Below are positions 11,212 through 24,156 of a DNA stretch of 64,000 nt, piece after piece. Location: the NCBI GenBank assembly GCA_026119855.1, contig JAOWBW010001628.1, positions 124,001 to 188,000 of the forward strand. Reading direction: 5' to 3'. The notes under the pieces are model-generated. The model was given only the letters and a program-made list of their open reading frames with translations. It searched no databases and had not been told where the DNA came from. The DNA comes from Campanula takesimana. Taxonomy: Eukaryota > Streptophyta > Magnoliopsida > Asterales > Campanulaceae. The position numbers were made by a program, and so were the translations under genes. Positions within the stretch are counted from its first letter, which is position 1; each line of letters begins with the position of its first letter.

Positions 11212-11445
11212 TTACCTTGTGAATCCTTTTTTAGAAAATACCGAAGAAAATGTTTCTTTCATGGATTTTAACTCTTCATTTATGGCATTGATCCACTTAT
11301 GAGAATTAGGACTATTAATGGCTTCATGAAAAGTGAGAGGCTCATCTCCTACTAAACTTAAGTATCCTTCATTCTCGGTAAGATACACTTCATAATCATC
11401 CGGAATTGCACTCCTTCTTACTCTATTGGATCTCCTTAAGGGCAC
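11212..11445 (-). pseudogene. Element A pol segment between integrase and RT
   Basis: It reads RRSNRVRRSAIPDDYEVYL...GDEPLTFHEAINSPNSHKWINAINEELKSM, the stretch before the copia RT (normally W..A...E...L). The frame closes downstream because the sequence after KETFSSVF continues in another frame. Confidence 0.8.
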
Positions 11446-11513
11446 CGGTTCTTCCTGATTTTGAGGTTGTTGAATTTTATCTTCATGATAAACATTTTCA
11501 TGTTGTTTAATAT

Positions 11514-12614
11514 TTATAAGGGGCCATTATTTTGAAATGTATGTTCCTCTTGAATTTCAGGTATAAATACTTGATTTTCAATGGGAACTATGGGAAGAGG
11601 TATATAAATGGATGCCTCTTTCTCTTTCTCTTCAAATTCAAAACTATTCCTAATTTCCCCTCTAAATTCAACATCCTCAAAGAACCTAGCATTTCCCGTT
11701 TCAAAAAAAGTTCTAGTTTTCGGGTTGTAAAATTTATAGCCCCTAGATCTCTCGGCATACCCTACAAAGTAACTACTAACAGTCTTAGCGTCCAGTTTGC
11801 CCTCATTAGGCCTATAAGGCCTAGCTTCTGCTGGACAACCCCATACATGAAGATGATTTAAGGACAGTCTCTTATTCATCCACAATTCATAAGGGGTTTT
11901 ATTAGTAGCCTTAGAGGGAGCTCTATTGAGAATATAAGTTGCGGTTTTTAATGCATCACCCCACAATGAGTGTCGTAAGGAAGTACAAGAAATCATACTT
12001 TTTACCATATCCTTAAGGGTTCTATTATGTCTCTCAGCTACACCATTCATGCTAGGTGTACCCGGCATAGTGTAGTGAAGGACAATCCCACACTCCTCAA
12101 GATAGCGAGCAAAAAGACCCGGACATTGTTCTTCCGAACCGTCATTCCGACCGTAGTATTCACCACCACGATTGGATCTAACGTTCGTAATAGTCTTTCC
12201 AATTTGATTTTCAACTTCGGCCTTATAAGACTTGAATATGTCCAAAGATTGAGATTTTTCATGAAGCAAATAAATGTATCCATAACGAGAGTAGTCGTCT
12301 ATGAACGTAATAAAATATTGTTGAACATTCCATGAAGGGGTAGTGAATGGCCCACAAATATCTGTATGAATTAGTTCTAAGACGCTTGATGCTCTCGAGG
12401 ATACTTTTCGTTTAGTGTTTGTAAACTTTCCTTTAAGGCATTCAATGCAAAAGTCTTTTTCCGGAATATCAAGTTTGTTTAAGATTCTCTCTGACACAAG
12501 CTTATCAATTCTCCTCTTGGAGATATGACCCAAATGCCTATGCCATAAGGTAGTAAGAATTTTCACTTGATAACTTTCGCTTTCTACTTTTGGTTTCATT
12601 ATTATGGGACTCAT
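11514..12614 (-). pseudogene. Element A integrase
   Basis: The pre-integrase zinc site (HRHLGHISKRRI...CIECLKGK; HHCC type) lies near residues 24-60. The catalytic core follows with HTDICGPF and FIDDYSRYGYIYLL (first Asp region). The second catalytic block reads VRSNRGGEY where the family has RSDRGGEY, so that Asp is Asn. NGVAERHNRTLKDM keeps the Glu. The C-terminal region (HVWGCPAEARPY, FVGYAERSRGYKFY) is also typical. The Asp-to-Asn change should block strand transfer. Confidence 0.92.
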
Positions 12615-13035
12615 TTATTGTTTGAATAGTGTCAAGTAAATAAAGATTATCATTACTTGACAAAGTACTAGTACCAACAACCTTGGAATTAAAATAAAGA
12701 TCACATTTATTATTTCCAAACGAACAAGAATAACCTTCCTTGTCCAATACTGTGATAGATATTAAATTCCGCCTAAAGGACGGTATAATAAATGTATTAT
12801 TTAATACAAAATAATAGCCAGTACTTAACAACAATCTAAAAGTCCCTATGCCTATTGCTTCAACTGGATTCCCAGATCCCATATAGATGTATTTCTCATC
12901 TTCATTGGGTCTTCGGTAATTCAGGCAACCCTGCATAGACATAATCATGTGAGATGTTGCACCAGAATCCAACCACCATGTATATGTAGGAATTGAAACC
13001 AAATTAGCCTCAGTACAAACAAGACCAAATGACAT
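12538..13035 (-). pseudogene. Element A protease region
   Basis: WWLDSGATSHM carries the aspartic protease D-S-G-A motif near residue 23. It is followed by the conserved KYIYMGSGNPVEAIGIGTFRL and RRNLISITVLDKEGYSC blocks. The 3' end overlaps the integrase piece in another frame (12538-12614), marking a frameshift. Confidence 0.88.
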
Positions 13036-13050
13036 ACCTTTCTGAGCACG

Positions 13051-13248
13051 CTAAGCGTGATACTTAGGGAAGTTGAACTTCATGTGAGTGAGGTTCTTGC
13101 AAAAGAAACATTTCTTAACTTTATGATCATCAGATGATCCCTTAGGCTTCTTATTACTTACAACCGCAATTTCCTTCCCTCTTCTCTTTGTCCCATGAGA
13201 AGAGGTAGATGCCAAATGAGCACTTTCGATTTTAAATTGCTTTAACAT
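13051..13248 (-). pseudogene. Element A gag zinc knuckle, last Cys lost
   Basis: After a basic stretch (SHGTKRRGKEIAVVSNKKPKG) the knuckle reads CFFCKNLTHMKFNFPKYH. The family pattern is C-x2-C-x4-H-x4-C; here the last Cys is Phe. The region just upstream (13249-13358) has no continuous frame. Confidence 0.8.
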
Positions 13249-13358
13249 ATCCTCCTCTTATGTCACATGTGAAATTAATTCATTAATATTCCACTTGTCC
13301 TTTTGAAAATTATAGGTCACCTCAAAGTGACCAAATTGAGGAGGAAGAGAGATCAAAA

Positions 13359-13808
13359 CTAAATGCACGAGTAAATATTCGATATCTCTAACTTAAGTGC
13401 TTTTAGTTTTGTCAAAAGGTGAAGAATTTTCAAAATATACTCCCTTAAATTCCTGGTACCCTTGTACCTCATGGAAACAAGCTTCCTCAAGGAAGCACTT
13501 GTTTCCGACTTATCGCTTTTTGCAAAGCGTTCCTCAAGGGTATCAAAGAATGTTTTAGCATCAACATCCCCGGAGACACTGTTCAAAAAAGTCTCCGGGA
13601 CAACATTCTTCATGATCATTAGGATCACGCGGTTGGAGTGTTTCCACTTCTCAGCACTTAAGAGATCTTCTTGAGTGCTTTGATCAGTGAGAGGAAGAGT
13701 AAATGGTTCCCTTAATGCGAGATCTATGTCCATACAACCTAAGATCATTGTTAATTTATTTTTCCAGGTTTTAAAGTTTGTCCCATTAAGCATCGGTACG
13801 GTGCTCAT
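13359..13808 (-). pseudogene. Element A gag (capsid-like) fragment
   Basis: It starts MSTVPMLNGTNFKTWKNKLT, typical of plant copia gag, and continues with FDTLEERFAKSDKSETSASL and LVSMRYKGTRNLREYI. It is cut by a stop after about 149 residues, short of the usual length. The ATG at 13808 fits the family start. Confidence 0.88.
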
Positions 13809-15063
13809 CGCAGCAGTTATGGAAGAAGCATTAAGTAAATCTGTTGGAATTCGAGAACAAAAGTGAAATACAAAACATGTATAAGAAACTACATAATGAA
13901 TAAATGATTAACTATATCAATGAAATCCTTCAATAAGGTAATAAACATGACATCAAAACTAATCTTTGGATTGCGAGTTGATCCATAAATGATTGCCTTA
14001 GGTAACCAATAATTTGAACGACGTTTTAATTAATGCTTAATCTTCCTTTGAGCCGCCTTAAGCATTTAACAAAAAACAACTTAATGTTCATTTCATTTGT
14101 TACCACATGAATGTATAAATTTTGTCAAATAACAAGATCTTCTTTGGAAAATTCATGTTATTCACATATCAACTTATACATTCAACACTTTAACAATTTT
14201 AGATTTAAATAACGTGAATTGCTTTGTGATAATATTATTTAAAAAAATGAATAAAATTGTTTAAGCATATAATTAATCACAAATTTATGTCTTGAAAAAT
14301 GTATGTTTTGCTCAAAAGGGTAAACAAAATTGTGCGAAACTTTGAAAATCTCAAAACCTGTGAACAGTGTATGCACGGCCGCGTATAGAGAATAGCACGG
14401 CCGTGCAGCAACTTTATAGAAGCATTGATTTTTGGCGCATTAGTGCACGGCCAGGTCAAGGTATGCTCGGCCGTGCATTTCTTCCCGACTGGACTTCCCT
14501 TAATACCCGACCGCACCATTTCTTGAGGTCCGCCCGGGCAACACTTGAGACCCGACCGGACCACTCTAAATATCCGACCGGGCTATACTCTATACCCGAC
14601 CGGACATTCAATATCCAAAGGCACCGATTCATGCACTGAAGGTGCACGGCCGAGCAGATCCAAAGACTCGGCCGTGCATGTCGATTTTCTGCACTTCTGA
14701 ATTTTGTCCCAAATGCATGAACAACGAGTAGATCCACAAGTCTATACATTATACAATGCATAGGCATGCTATTTAGGGATAATCTTGTTTTTAAAACAAT
14801 ATGATCAAGCAAGTAGATCCACATAGTTTATGCATTACACACAACTATGCTATGTAGGGATAATCATGCTTGAACCATTGTATTCATTGAACAAAAATTA
14901 AAACCTTTTCATAAAATCTTTATTAGATGATGAATATCATCACTCTATTAACGAATTAGAGCCTCTAAATAACATCAAAACTAGATGATTCAACAGAATA
15001 CATGAATCAAAACAAAGCATTAAAGCTTTCAAAAGAACTAAAACCTAAACCAGAATTTAACCA
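13809..15063 (-). other. Element A untranslated leader with CG-palindrome cluster
   Basis: This lies between the gag start and the primer site. It has no coding frame of its own. At 14370-14690 it holds two kinds of CG-rich motif. One is GCACGGCCGTGC-like (near 14374, 14396, 14443, 14464, 14641, 14668). The other is the CCCGACCGGAC / TCCGACCGGGC type, at intervals between 14505 and 14605. Confidence 0.7.
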
Positions 15064-15076
15064 GGCTCTGATACCA
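15064..15076 (-). other. Primer-binding site of element A (tRNA-iMet)
   Basis: The plus strand reads ggctctgatacca, whose complement is TGGTATCAGAGCC. It is now separated from its LTR (22996) by the 7.9-kb element B. Confidence 0.9.
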
Positions 15077-15080
15077 ATTG

Positions 15081-16470
15081 TGTTGGGTTTTGATGCATCA
15101 TGCGCAGCGGAATAAAACATAAGATCAAACACCCATGATCCCGGATCCGTGCATGTTGATTAGATTAAATACAAGATGAAAGATAACATACCCTTGAAGA
15201 TCAAATCCATGAACATGGACTTTGAGGTGCTAAGCAAAACACCCTCTATCGGTATCCACACGTCGAACGGATATCAAGAAAACCTTCTTGATCTGGATTG
15301 CTAGAACCAAGGCTTGATGAAGAAACGATTTCTTCGTAGGAATTATTTTGCTTCATTGATTATTGTATTTTGATGATCATGGATCACAAAATAAATAATC
15401 CTACCTATCTATAATTTATGTTTCTAAAATAATGGTTATTGATTTCCAAAATCAACATTCGAGGCTATCAAACCCGACTACATATATTATATGAGGGTCT
15501 GACCTAATTCCATTTAGGATCGGGATTCCTTGACAGTCAAGAAAATTGAATAAACTGGACTGGTATGGGGGGACAGCCGTACGACTCCACCAGAGCCGTA
15601 CGCCAACATACAAGCCGTACGGTGACCTTTTATTTTTTCCAGTTTTTCGGCCTTTTTCAATCCGTTCTATTGTGTATGACCCAATAGGATTGTACTAAGT
15701 TGGCAACGAGTCCGAACGACTCAGAACCCGTAAGTCATAAGCAGACTCTAGCAAGCCATTATGATTACCTAATTAGTACAACTTTGAAAGTCCAAAGTTA
15801 CCTTATATAACATATCACAATCCTTTTGTAACGTGATATCATATTGGACATAAGTCATGGTCCACGTCAACTTATGTTTTCCAATGCTTTCTCGATCCCG
15901 AGTAGATTGATTTGAGCAAATGATATTGAACACTTCAATTCATTTGGGTACGGCCGTACACTATCATCAATCTCACTCATCGAGAGGCCAAGCAGATATC
16001 TCTCTTGAGAGGGGGACAAATCCCATCTTAACTTATCATTCTTCCCTACATGAATCCGATTATGCCAATCGTAGCCTTTATAACCACCCGGTTAGGGGTA
16101 GCGTTTGAGTACGTCAAACATAATGTTCATCATGTGGAAGACCATGATAATCTCAGGTCTAAGGATATCAAATGATATAACTATTATGAGATTCAATTAT
16201 GACAGTTGACCATGACATAAATCTCATAACGGGTCTATCCAGTACATTGTTCTCCAACAAGTGCCCATAAGTTTAATCTGCATCTTATGCACCATAATCA
16301 TCATATGATTATCCATTAAACTCATACTAGCCCTTCATAAGTGCTAGGGACTATGATTATTAAAATAAACATGCAAAATATATAATAATCGGGTTTGTTA
16401 TCTCTATAACAATGAAGCTATGTTGTAACTCATAGGCCTTTCTCAAGGGCCTAGAGCATAATATCCAACA
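15081..16470 (-). repeat. 3' LTR of element B (1390 bp)
   Basis: It starts TGTTGGGTTTTGATGC and ends AATATCCAACA. It is near-identical to 21603-22992. The CCGTACGG-type cluster lies at about 15575-15622, immediately before the conserved 'caatccgttctattgtg' segment. Confidence 0.93.
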
Positions 16471-19400
16471 ATCTCCCACTTGCACTAGGCCCAATCAACG
16501 TGTATTCAATACCTGTTGAGCTTAGTTATGATCTCCATCATTATTGCAAGCAAGCTAATGTAAGATGATTATCCTTGTTATCATCATATGGTACTTTGCA
16601 TATTTTGACATCTCCCATCTTTGACGATTTCTCGAATGAGATGAAATGTCTGAGTAAATATTTAGATAAGACATCAGTGCCTTGGATTGTGCAATAACAA
16701 TTATTGACACAATGAAGGTGCATCAATTAGTAATACTAGAAACAACTTCTAGTTTACTAATTAATATCTTAATCCAAACAATTTTCTAGTTGCATCCCAT
16801 GCCACTAGAAACTCAACCTTTTGTAAAATAGTAATGGTACATTTAGAACTCTTCTAAGACCATTATTAACCATAGACATGTATTTATACTGCGACAATTA
16901 TCTTTATTGGTTTGAAGGAATGCATCTATGTAACCATTACAAGATTATTTTTCATTCCATCAAAGATCAAGAATACATCCTTTTGTACCTTTTCAAGTAC
17001 ATAAGGATGTTTCTTAACTAGGGTCCGATTGGTATCATCTCATCATACTCCAAGTATATGAGACATCTGGTCTTAGTACATAAACATGGCTTACATGATA
17101 GATCCAATTGCCAAAGCATATGGAATCCTAATCATGTACTCTTGCTCATTAGTCTTCCAATAAGACTAAATCTTGTAAAAATTAATGCCATTAGACTTTT
17201 GCAAGTAACTTTTCCAAGAGTCTTGCATAGTGAACTTTTCACTATCTTGTCTATGTTCAGTATTTTGACTTCAACCAATCCTCTTAGATTTATCTCCATA
17301 AATCTAAGTTCCAATGTTATAAGCGGCTTTAACCAAGTTTTTCATTATGAAACTATTTCAAAATGAATTATATGTCAACCACATATATTAAACTAGGAAT
17401 AATATTACGCTCCCACTAAATTTATTGTAATCACAAGTCTCATCTTTGATGAATTCAAACTCCTTGAATACTACATCAAAGTGAAAATTTACTCCAATTA
17501 TTTTGCTTTAATCTATCTCATGGATTTTAGCAACTTGCATATTTTATTAAAATTTTATGCATCAGTCAAAACTTTTAGGTTGTATTAACACATCCTGGAG
17601 TATGTTCCTGTTAAGGAATGTTGTTTTGACATCCATCTGTCATATTTCATATTCAAAATATGAGGTCATGACAATTATAATTCTAATAACATTAAGCATG
17701 ACTACGGGTGATACAGTTTCATCATAATCGATATTATGAATTAACTTTTCTCAATTAGTCGTGCTTTATCAATATGCACCTTGCGATCCATGTCCGTTTT
17801 CTCCAAGAAAACTCATTTTCTATCTTATGGTTTTAAAGCCTTAGAGTAGAACAATCAAGTTCGAAACTTGATTATGATACATGGATTGCACTTTTAGATT
17901 TTATGACTCCAAGTCATTGATCTAAATCCGGAGTGGACTTTGCATTCTGATAGGTGATGGTCAATCATTCTCAATGATATCTTCCCTATAGCTTTCTATT
18001 ACGAGAAATCAATATTTTTTGTTATAGATAGTATCCTATCATAAATCCAAATAACTTGTGTGTACTTGAACAAATTTCAACAACTCCTTGTGAAACTTTG
18101 TCCCATCTTAAGTTCTATGTTATTTTCTGGGTCTCGAACTCTTCGATATACATTTTACTCCCACTAGTTCTTTAGAGATAAACGATTTATCTAGAAAGTG
18201 CTATTTATGGTAACAAACAATTTGTACTCTTAAAAGGATGTAAAATTAATATCTTTAAGATATCTCATGAAAATATATTTATTAGATTTAGGTGTGATTT
18301 TGTCTAAGACAATGCTTTTCTTAAAAGCATCACATCACAAATCTTTATGAAATACAAACCAAGTTTTTCTTTCATTCCATATCTAATATGGTATCAGTCG
18401 AACTTCCTTAGATGAAACTCAATTTAGTGTAGGCGCAGCTGTTTCCAACATGTAATCCAGAAGGATAATTAAAGATCAGTTTTGACTTATCATGAGGCGA
18501 AAAACTGCAATTTTAGACAATATATAAACTTCTGGAACAATGTCCGTACGGCTTCAGATTAGGCGTACACCTGATATTCAGCCGTACGGATCTTGTTTCC
18601 AGTTTTAGTTTTTCTTATTCTGCAGACCTTCTGCAGAATTCTCGTAAAGTCTAGGGCTCAAATATTCATTACTTTGATCATATCAGAGTACACTAATACT
18701 TTTACCATGAGATACCGAAATCTATTTCCAAGCATTGTTACTTTAATGAACTACATACATCAATATGTATTAATCCAAAAGAGTACTTCCTTTCACTACC
18801 ATTAGTAAAAGGCGTCTTGATAAATATCTAAGATTTACATATATCACATGATTCGAAATCATGTGAATTTAAAAGTCTGTCCCATGGAATTTTATATATG
18901 TGTTTCTTATTATTGATATAGACATCAATGCTTTAAGAATGTAATGCTTACTTCCTTAGATTCAGGTTTCCATTATTTACGTTATACTCATTATTTTGTT
19001 CTTTCAAGATAAGGATATAAAGTCTCATTTATATGATTAGCAATACAATAAAGCAAATCATATTTAATGGAACACTTTCTTATTCGAAATAAGAAATATC
19101 CATAATCTTCTAATGAAAAAAACCAAAATATTTTCTACTAAAAGTAGGAACATCACAACATTGTTCAAAACAATTATGAACCTACTAGGTAAAGACACTT
19201 CGCAAGTTCCTATGATCAATGTTGCAACCATTGCACCATTATCAACACATATGTTAATCTTTACCCTTTTAAGTAGAATTTTTTAACATAAATACTTGAA
19301 GTGATAGTCCTACTACCCTTCCTTTTGATCTTTTAATTCATATTGTAATTCTTCCAATGGTCAATCATATTACCATGGTAGCAATTACATCCTTAGGATT

Positions 19401-21602
19401 TTAGGTTTAGCCACAAATATTTCCTTATAGGCTTGACAACTATTGTCTTGCCTTTATCTTAAATCCTTGTCCTTATTAACCTTTAGAGTTTGAGAAGGTT
19501 TCTATTTGATATTAAGACTTAGCATTTTAAACATCAAATGTCGCTTATGAATTAATATCAAATCCGTTAGTTCCAAACTAATATGATAACCAAGCCATTT
19601 AAGGTAATTAATATGTCTCTCCTTGTTCAAAACATGAGAACTTATTAACATACATTTCATTCATCACATGAATGTTAGGCTATAATCAATCTCAAACTTT
19701 TGTTGCCTTTCTTGCTTGTAGGAACGTTTCCTACGTGATTGCTTATCACATAAGCATCCATATATTTCAGATACTTCTTAAGTTCTAAATATATGGTAGC
19801 AAGTCGTCGGACAATTGACATCTATAGAATCATCAACATGTTTCTAATCAATGTCTTTGTCCATCCTTTAGGCATTATGTTTATTAGGAATATGATTTAT
19901 TAAGAATTCATAACTTTCGTTCTTATTTTAGAACAATTCTTAAGCTCATGACTAGGTCAAGGAAGTTAATCTCATTCTCTTTAAGTGGGGTCTATTGCAG
20001 TAATTAAACATGATTAAGGTTTAAAACATTCTACAAATATGCAAATAAATATACACATATATTTCATACCATTATCATTTAGAGACAAATAATGTATTTC
20101 ATAAATACTCCCACTAAATTATACACATTCAAATACAACAATTGTATAATATAATTTAAATGGACTAAGATCCATATTTCACTTGATCTTACGTCCGCGA
20201 GGGCAAGATGCATAAGACCAAGCTATTTAGGTAGATAACTCCTTATCAATCACATCATATGTGACTCTTAGATCCTTTATGAGATTTTAGACATATTATA
20301 TCTAACATGTTTTAATCTCATCTTATGCCTTAGGCCCATAATCCTTATGATAGCCTAATTAAGTCAAACCACTTTAAACGTATAGGACACACTCTTTCAC
20401 TCATCATGCTCATACATTGATAGAATTAACGCGTCTCACGTGGTTAGAGCCTGCATAAAACTACCCGGTATAGTTACATGTGTTTTAATAATGGATTGAC
20501 ACATGACTTAAATTTTTAAGTAGGTTATTTACATAGAGATATGCATCATATATTTAATTATGTCAAACATAATATAATATAGTCTTTGCATAAAGAATGG
20601 TAACTAATCAAATTAATTAACAGAAACAAGATCTTGTGATTTAATTATGAAGCAACCTAATGGGGACGGAATCTAAATTCTCTGTAAACAATTTACAGAT
20701 TGGATATTTCTTTCATATTCCCATAAACAAGGCGTAAGCCTATCATTGGTCCATACAATGACTTAATCCAAATTTAGTTTCCTTCTCTTGCAAACAATTT
20801 GCACTTTGTTCATAGGGTTAAATTCTGAAATTTTGTTTCCGCAGAACATCTATGTATTGAGAGCACAAAACGTACGGTCGAACTAAACCAAAAGGCATCC
20901 ACATTCCCGTATAGATTGTTCACTTGTTTCAAAACCTTTTCATTGTCTCTTAATCTCATAGATTACAGTAATCCTAAACTCTTTAGAATTCTGATTTTTG
21001 TAACTTTCTGGATTAAATCATATTTCAGGAAACACGGTTTCGAAAACCAACCATCTGAAACCAGATTCGATTTCTGATTCGAATTTTGTAAACGATTTAC
21101 AGAACAATCAGAAAATCCAGAAACAAAACAAATTCGCCCAGAAAACCAAGCCAGCCAAACGGCTGCAAGGTTGTCGTACGGTAAACAAGCCGTCGTACGG
21201 CTTCCTTCCCCAGATTCCCTGATTTCCAGAATTTTTTAAATTCGATCAATCTCAATATTGTGTTAATACATAATCAGATTACAGAAAACACGAAAATACA
21301 GATTACGAATTTTAACCCATCTAAATCATATGATCAATAACCAATTTATTCAAATTAGATCAAGATCAGCAATAAATATAATCCAATTATAACATGATAA
21401 TCCCAACATGCAATTATTCATATAGATCACATCAACATAATAATTACACCATCCCCATATTCATGCTCATAAATTTCATATCGCATACAAAATTCAAATC
21501 TCACATTCATCTTTATCATCATGCAAAATTAATATAATCGAATTAAATAATTTAAACATGATGTATTAAAATAATCAACAATGAACGGGGCTCTGATACT
21601 AC
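16471..21602 (-). pseudogene. Degenerate internal region of element B, with RT remnant
   Basis: No open frame of useful length survives over 5.1 kb. On the minus strand, about 17600-17640 reads QMDVKTTFLNRN and about 17695-17735 reads DYDETVSPVVML, both from the start of copia reverse transcriptase. CG palindromes of CCGTACGG type occur again at 18543-18590 and 21173-21202. The rest is AT-rich and unreadable. Confidence 0.75.
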
Positions 21603-22992
21603 TATTGGGTTTTGATGCATCATGTGCAGCGGAATAAAACATAAGATCAAACACCCACGAGCCCGGATCCGTGTATGTTGATTAGATTAAATACAAGATG
21701 AAAGATAACATACCCTTAAAGATCGAATCCATGAACACGGACTTTGAGGTGCTAAAGCAAACACCCTCTATCGGTATCCACACATCGAACGGATATCAAG
21801 AACACCTTCTTGATCTGGATTGCTAGACCCAAGGCTTGATGAAGAAACGATTTCTTCGTAGGAATTATTTTGCTTCATTGATTATTGTATTTTGATGATC
21901 ATGGATCACAAAATAAATAATCCTACCTCCTATAATTTATTGTTTCTAAAACAATGATTATTAATTTCCAAATCAACATTCGAGGCTGTCAAACCCGGCT
22001 GCATATCTTATATGAGGGTCTGACCTAATTCCGTTTGGGATCGGGATTCCTTGACAGTCAAGAAAACTGAATAAACTGGACTGGTACGGGGGGGACGACC
22101 GTACGGCTCCACCAGAGCCGTACGCCAACCTACAATCCGTACGGTGCCCTTTTATTTTTTTCCAGTTTTTCGGCCTTTTTCAATCTGTTCTATTGTGTGT
22201 GACCCAATAGGATTGTACTAAGTTGGCAACGAGTCCGAACGAGTCATAACCCGTAAGTCATAAGCGGACTCTAGCAAGCCATTATGACTACCCAATTAGT
22301 ACAACTTTGAAAGTCCAAAGTTACCTTATAGAACATATCATAATCCTTTTGTCACGCGATATCATATTGGACATAAGTCATGGTCGACGTCAACTTATGT
22401 TTTCCAATGCTTTCTCGATCCCGAGTAGATTGATTTGAGCAAATGATATTAAACACTTCAATTTATTTGGGTACGACCGTACACTATCATCAATCTCACT
22501 CATCGAGAGGCCAAGCAGATATCTCTCTTGAGAGAGGGAAAAATCCCATCTTGACTTATTATTCTTCCCTACATAAATCTGATTATGCCAATCATAGCCT
22601 TTATAACCACCGGTTAGGGGTAGCGTTTGAGTACGTCAAACATAATGTTCATCATGTGGAAGACCATGATAATCTCAGGTCTAAGGATATCAAATGATAT
22701 AACTATTATGAGATTCAATTATGACATTTGACCATGACATAAATCGCGTAATGGGTCTATCCAGTACATTGTTCTCCAACAAGTACCCATAAGTTTAATC
22801 CGCATCCTATGCACCATAATCATCATATGATTATCCATTAAACACATACTAGCCCTTAATAAGTGCTAGGGACTATGATTATTATAATAAACATGCAAAA
22901 GATATAATAATCGGGTTTGTTATCTCTATAACAATGAACCTATGATGTAACGCATAGGCCTTTCTCAAGGGCCTAGAGCATAATATCCAACA
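21603..22992 (-). repeat. 5' LTR of element B (1390 bp)
   Basis: It is the same length as 15081-16470 with scattered substitutions. The first dinucleotide has decayed from TG to TA (TATTGGG). The palindrome cluster is at about 22085-22142. Confidence 0.92.
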
Positions 22993-22995
22993 AAT

Positions 22996-23456
22996 TGTTG
23001 GGACAATTTCCACTAATGCCATAACTCAATTCTGGAATAAGTTGGAGAAAGAAGAAGATGAAGGCGGAAGCGTTACCTGTTGAATCCATCTTCTAAGTTG
23101 TTTAAAGAGAATGATGAAGAAGAAGTAGGGAATGAAGTACTTATAAATGATGAGTGCCCTCTCTAGTTCTTCTAGTACTTTATGAAGAGAGAATAATGAG
23201 AGTATAATGAATTTGTGTGTGTCTTTAAGGGCTGATGGAAGGCCCTATATATACAAGACAAAGAGGCACTTTATTTAGGGACTACACCCTTTCACATAAG
23301 TGGTGTGAAATTACCATTTTGTCCATCATAAATAGGTAATATTCCACCTCAGGAATTCTACACATTATTTGATTTTCTACACTTTATATTAACATTATAA
23401 GTATGATTTCATGTATGGAAATAATAATGACTTGTTATGCAATCCATGTTCTAACA
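22996..23456 (-). repeat. 5' LTR of element A (461 bp)
   Basis: It begins TGTTGGGACAATTTCC and ends TTCTAACA, followed by AATGT. It is separated from A's body by element B. Confidence 0.95.
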
Positions 23457-24156
23457 AATGTTACATCCGTTTTCTTGCTCTTTAAAGTTGATTTGATTCA
23501 CTGATAACTTGAATGAAAGGGAAGTATGTTTTGGCTGCAAGTTACAACATTTATCTGAACCTCTCATTTCTTCCCTAAACAATATTTTTACAATTAAGTC
23601 TAGTTTGAGACAACTCATGCATTTTTACCCTAAACTGTTTCACTAAATGTTTGTTTCTTACTCTCAACCACTAGAGGTAAAGCCGGGATGTCATTGGAAT
23701 GGGTCGAAATTATGACATAGTGCTATGCTTTTCTAAATTAAAGGGCACCAAATTGCTAACATTACTATTCTTTATAGTAAAATGCTATTTAAAAAAAAAG
23801 TGTAAAAAAGATATAGGTCAAAAATTAAGGGGATCGAATGACCCATATTGGCCATCAACGTGATGAAGTCTGGGGTTCCATCATGATCTGTATATATTGA
23901 ATGCAAGACTAGTTAATTCCCGACTATTTTAATAAATTTGTTTCTTACTCTCAGCGGGAGAGTAGCCCAAGATATAGACTTAGGGCTCACATGTGTAGGG
24001 CCAGAGCTCTGATATCACGATACAATCGAGGTTTCATCTCAAAACAAATTGGCAACGAGAGAAGTAGCCCGTAATCATCATAAATTGAAGACAAGACTTG
24101 TTAATTTTCAGTGACGGGTAATGGGGTTTTGATGGAGGGTAAAGAACTGGCAGTGG
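23457..24156. other. Intergenic DNA between elements
   Basis: I see no supported gene. This is AT-rich sequence that originally adjoined 9157. It ends at AGTGG, the target duplication of the next element. Confidence 0.5.

Larger units (their letters stand above)
15081..22992 (-). mobile_element. Ty1/copia retrotransposon B nested in element A
   Basis: Two 1390-bp LTRs (15081-16470, 21603-22992) flank 5.1 kb of internal DNA. The 5-bp duplication AATTG is at 15076-15080 and 22993-22997. The last two bases of the right copy double as the TG of element A's LTR, so B landed within the first bases of that LTR. The primer site is at about 21587-21602 (mutated: tgatact instead of tgatacca). A polypurine tract (minus strand CAAGTGGGAGAT) is at about 16471-16482. 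Coding sequence is almost erased; only RT remnants are readable. Confidence 0.93.
9158..23456 (-). mobile_element. Ty1/copia retrotransposon A, carrying nested element B
   Basis: The LTRs (9158-9618 and 22996-23456) are each 461 bp, flanked by the 5-bp target duplication AATGT (9153-9157 and 23457-23461). Gag-pol runs on the minus strand in the copia order (gag, protease, integrase, reverse transcriptase, RNase H) from 13808 to 9963. A purine-rich tract (minus strand AAGTGGGAGAT) adjoins the left LTR, and the tRNA-iMet primer site is at 15064-15076. Element B (15081-22992) splits A between its primer site and right LTR. I count about 10 differences between the two LTRs (~2%), so A is fairly young but already dead. 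Confidence 0.95.

Noticed and set aside
14277..14824. Frames across the element A leader
   Set aside because: They are open only because CG-rich palindromes lack stops, and they lie between the primer site and gag.
22443..22697. Open frames in the B-family LTRs (also at 2230, 15920 and 60434)
   Set aside because: They correspond to the same LTR segment in either orientation, with different lengths and stops; LTRs of this type are not protein-coding.
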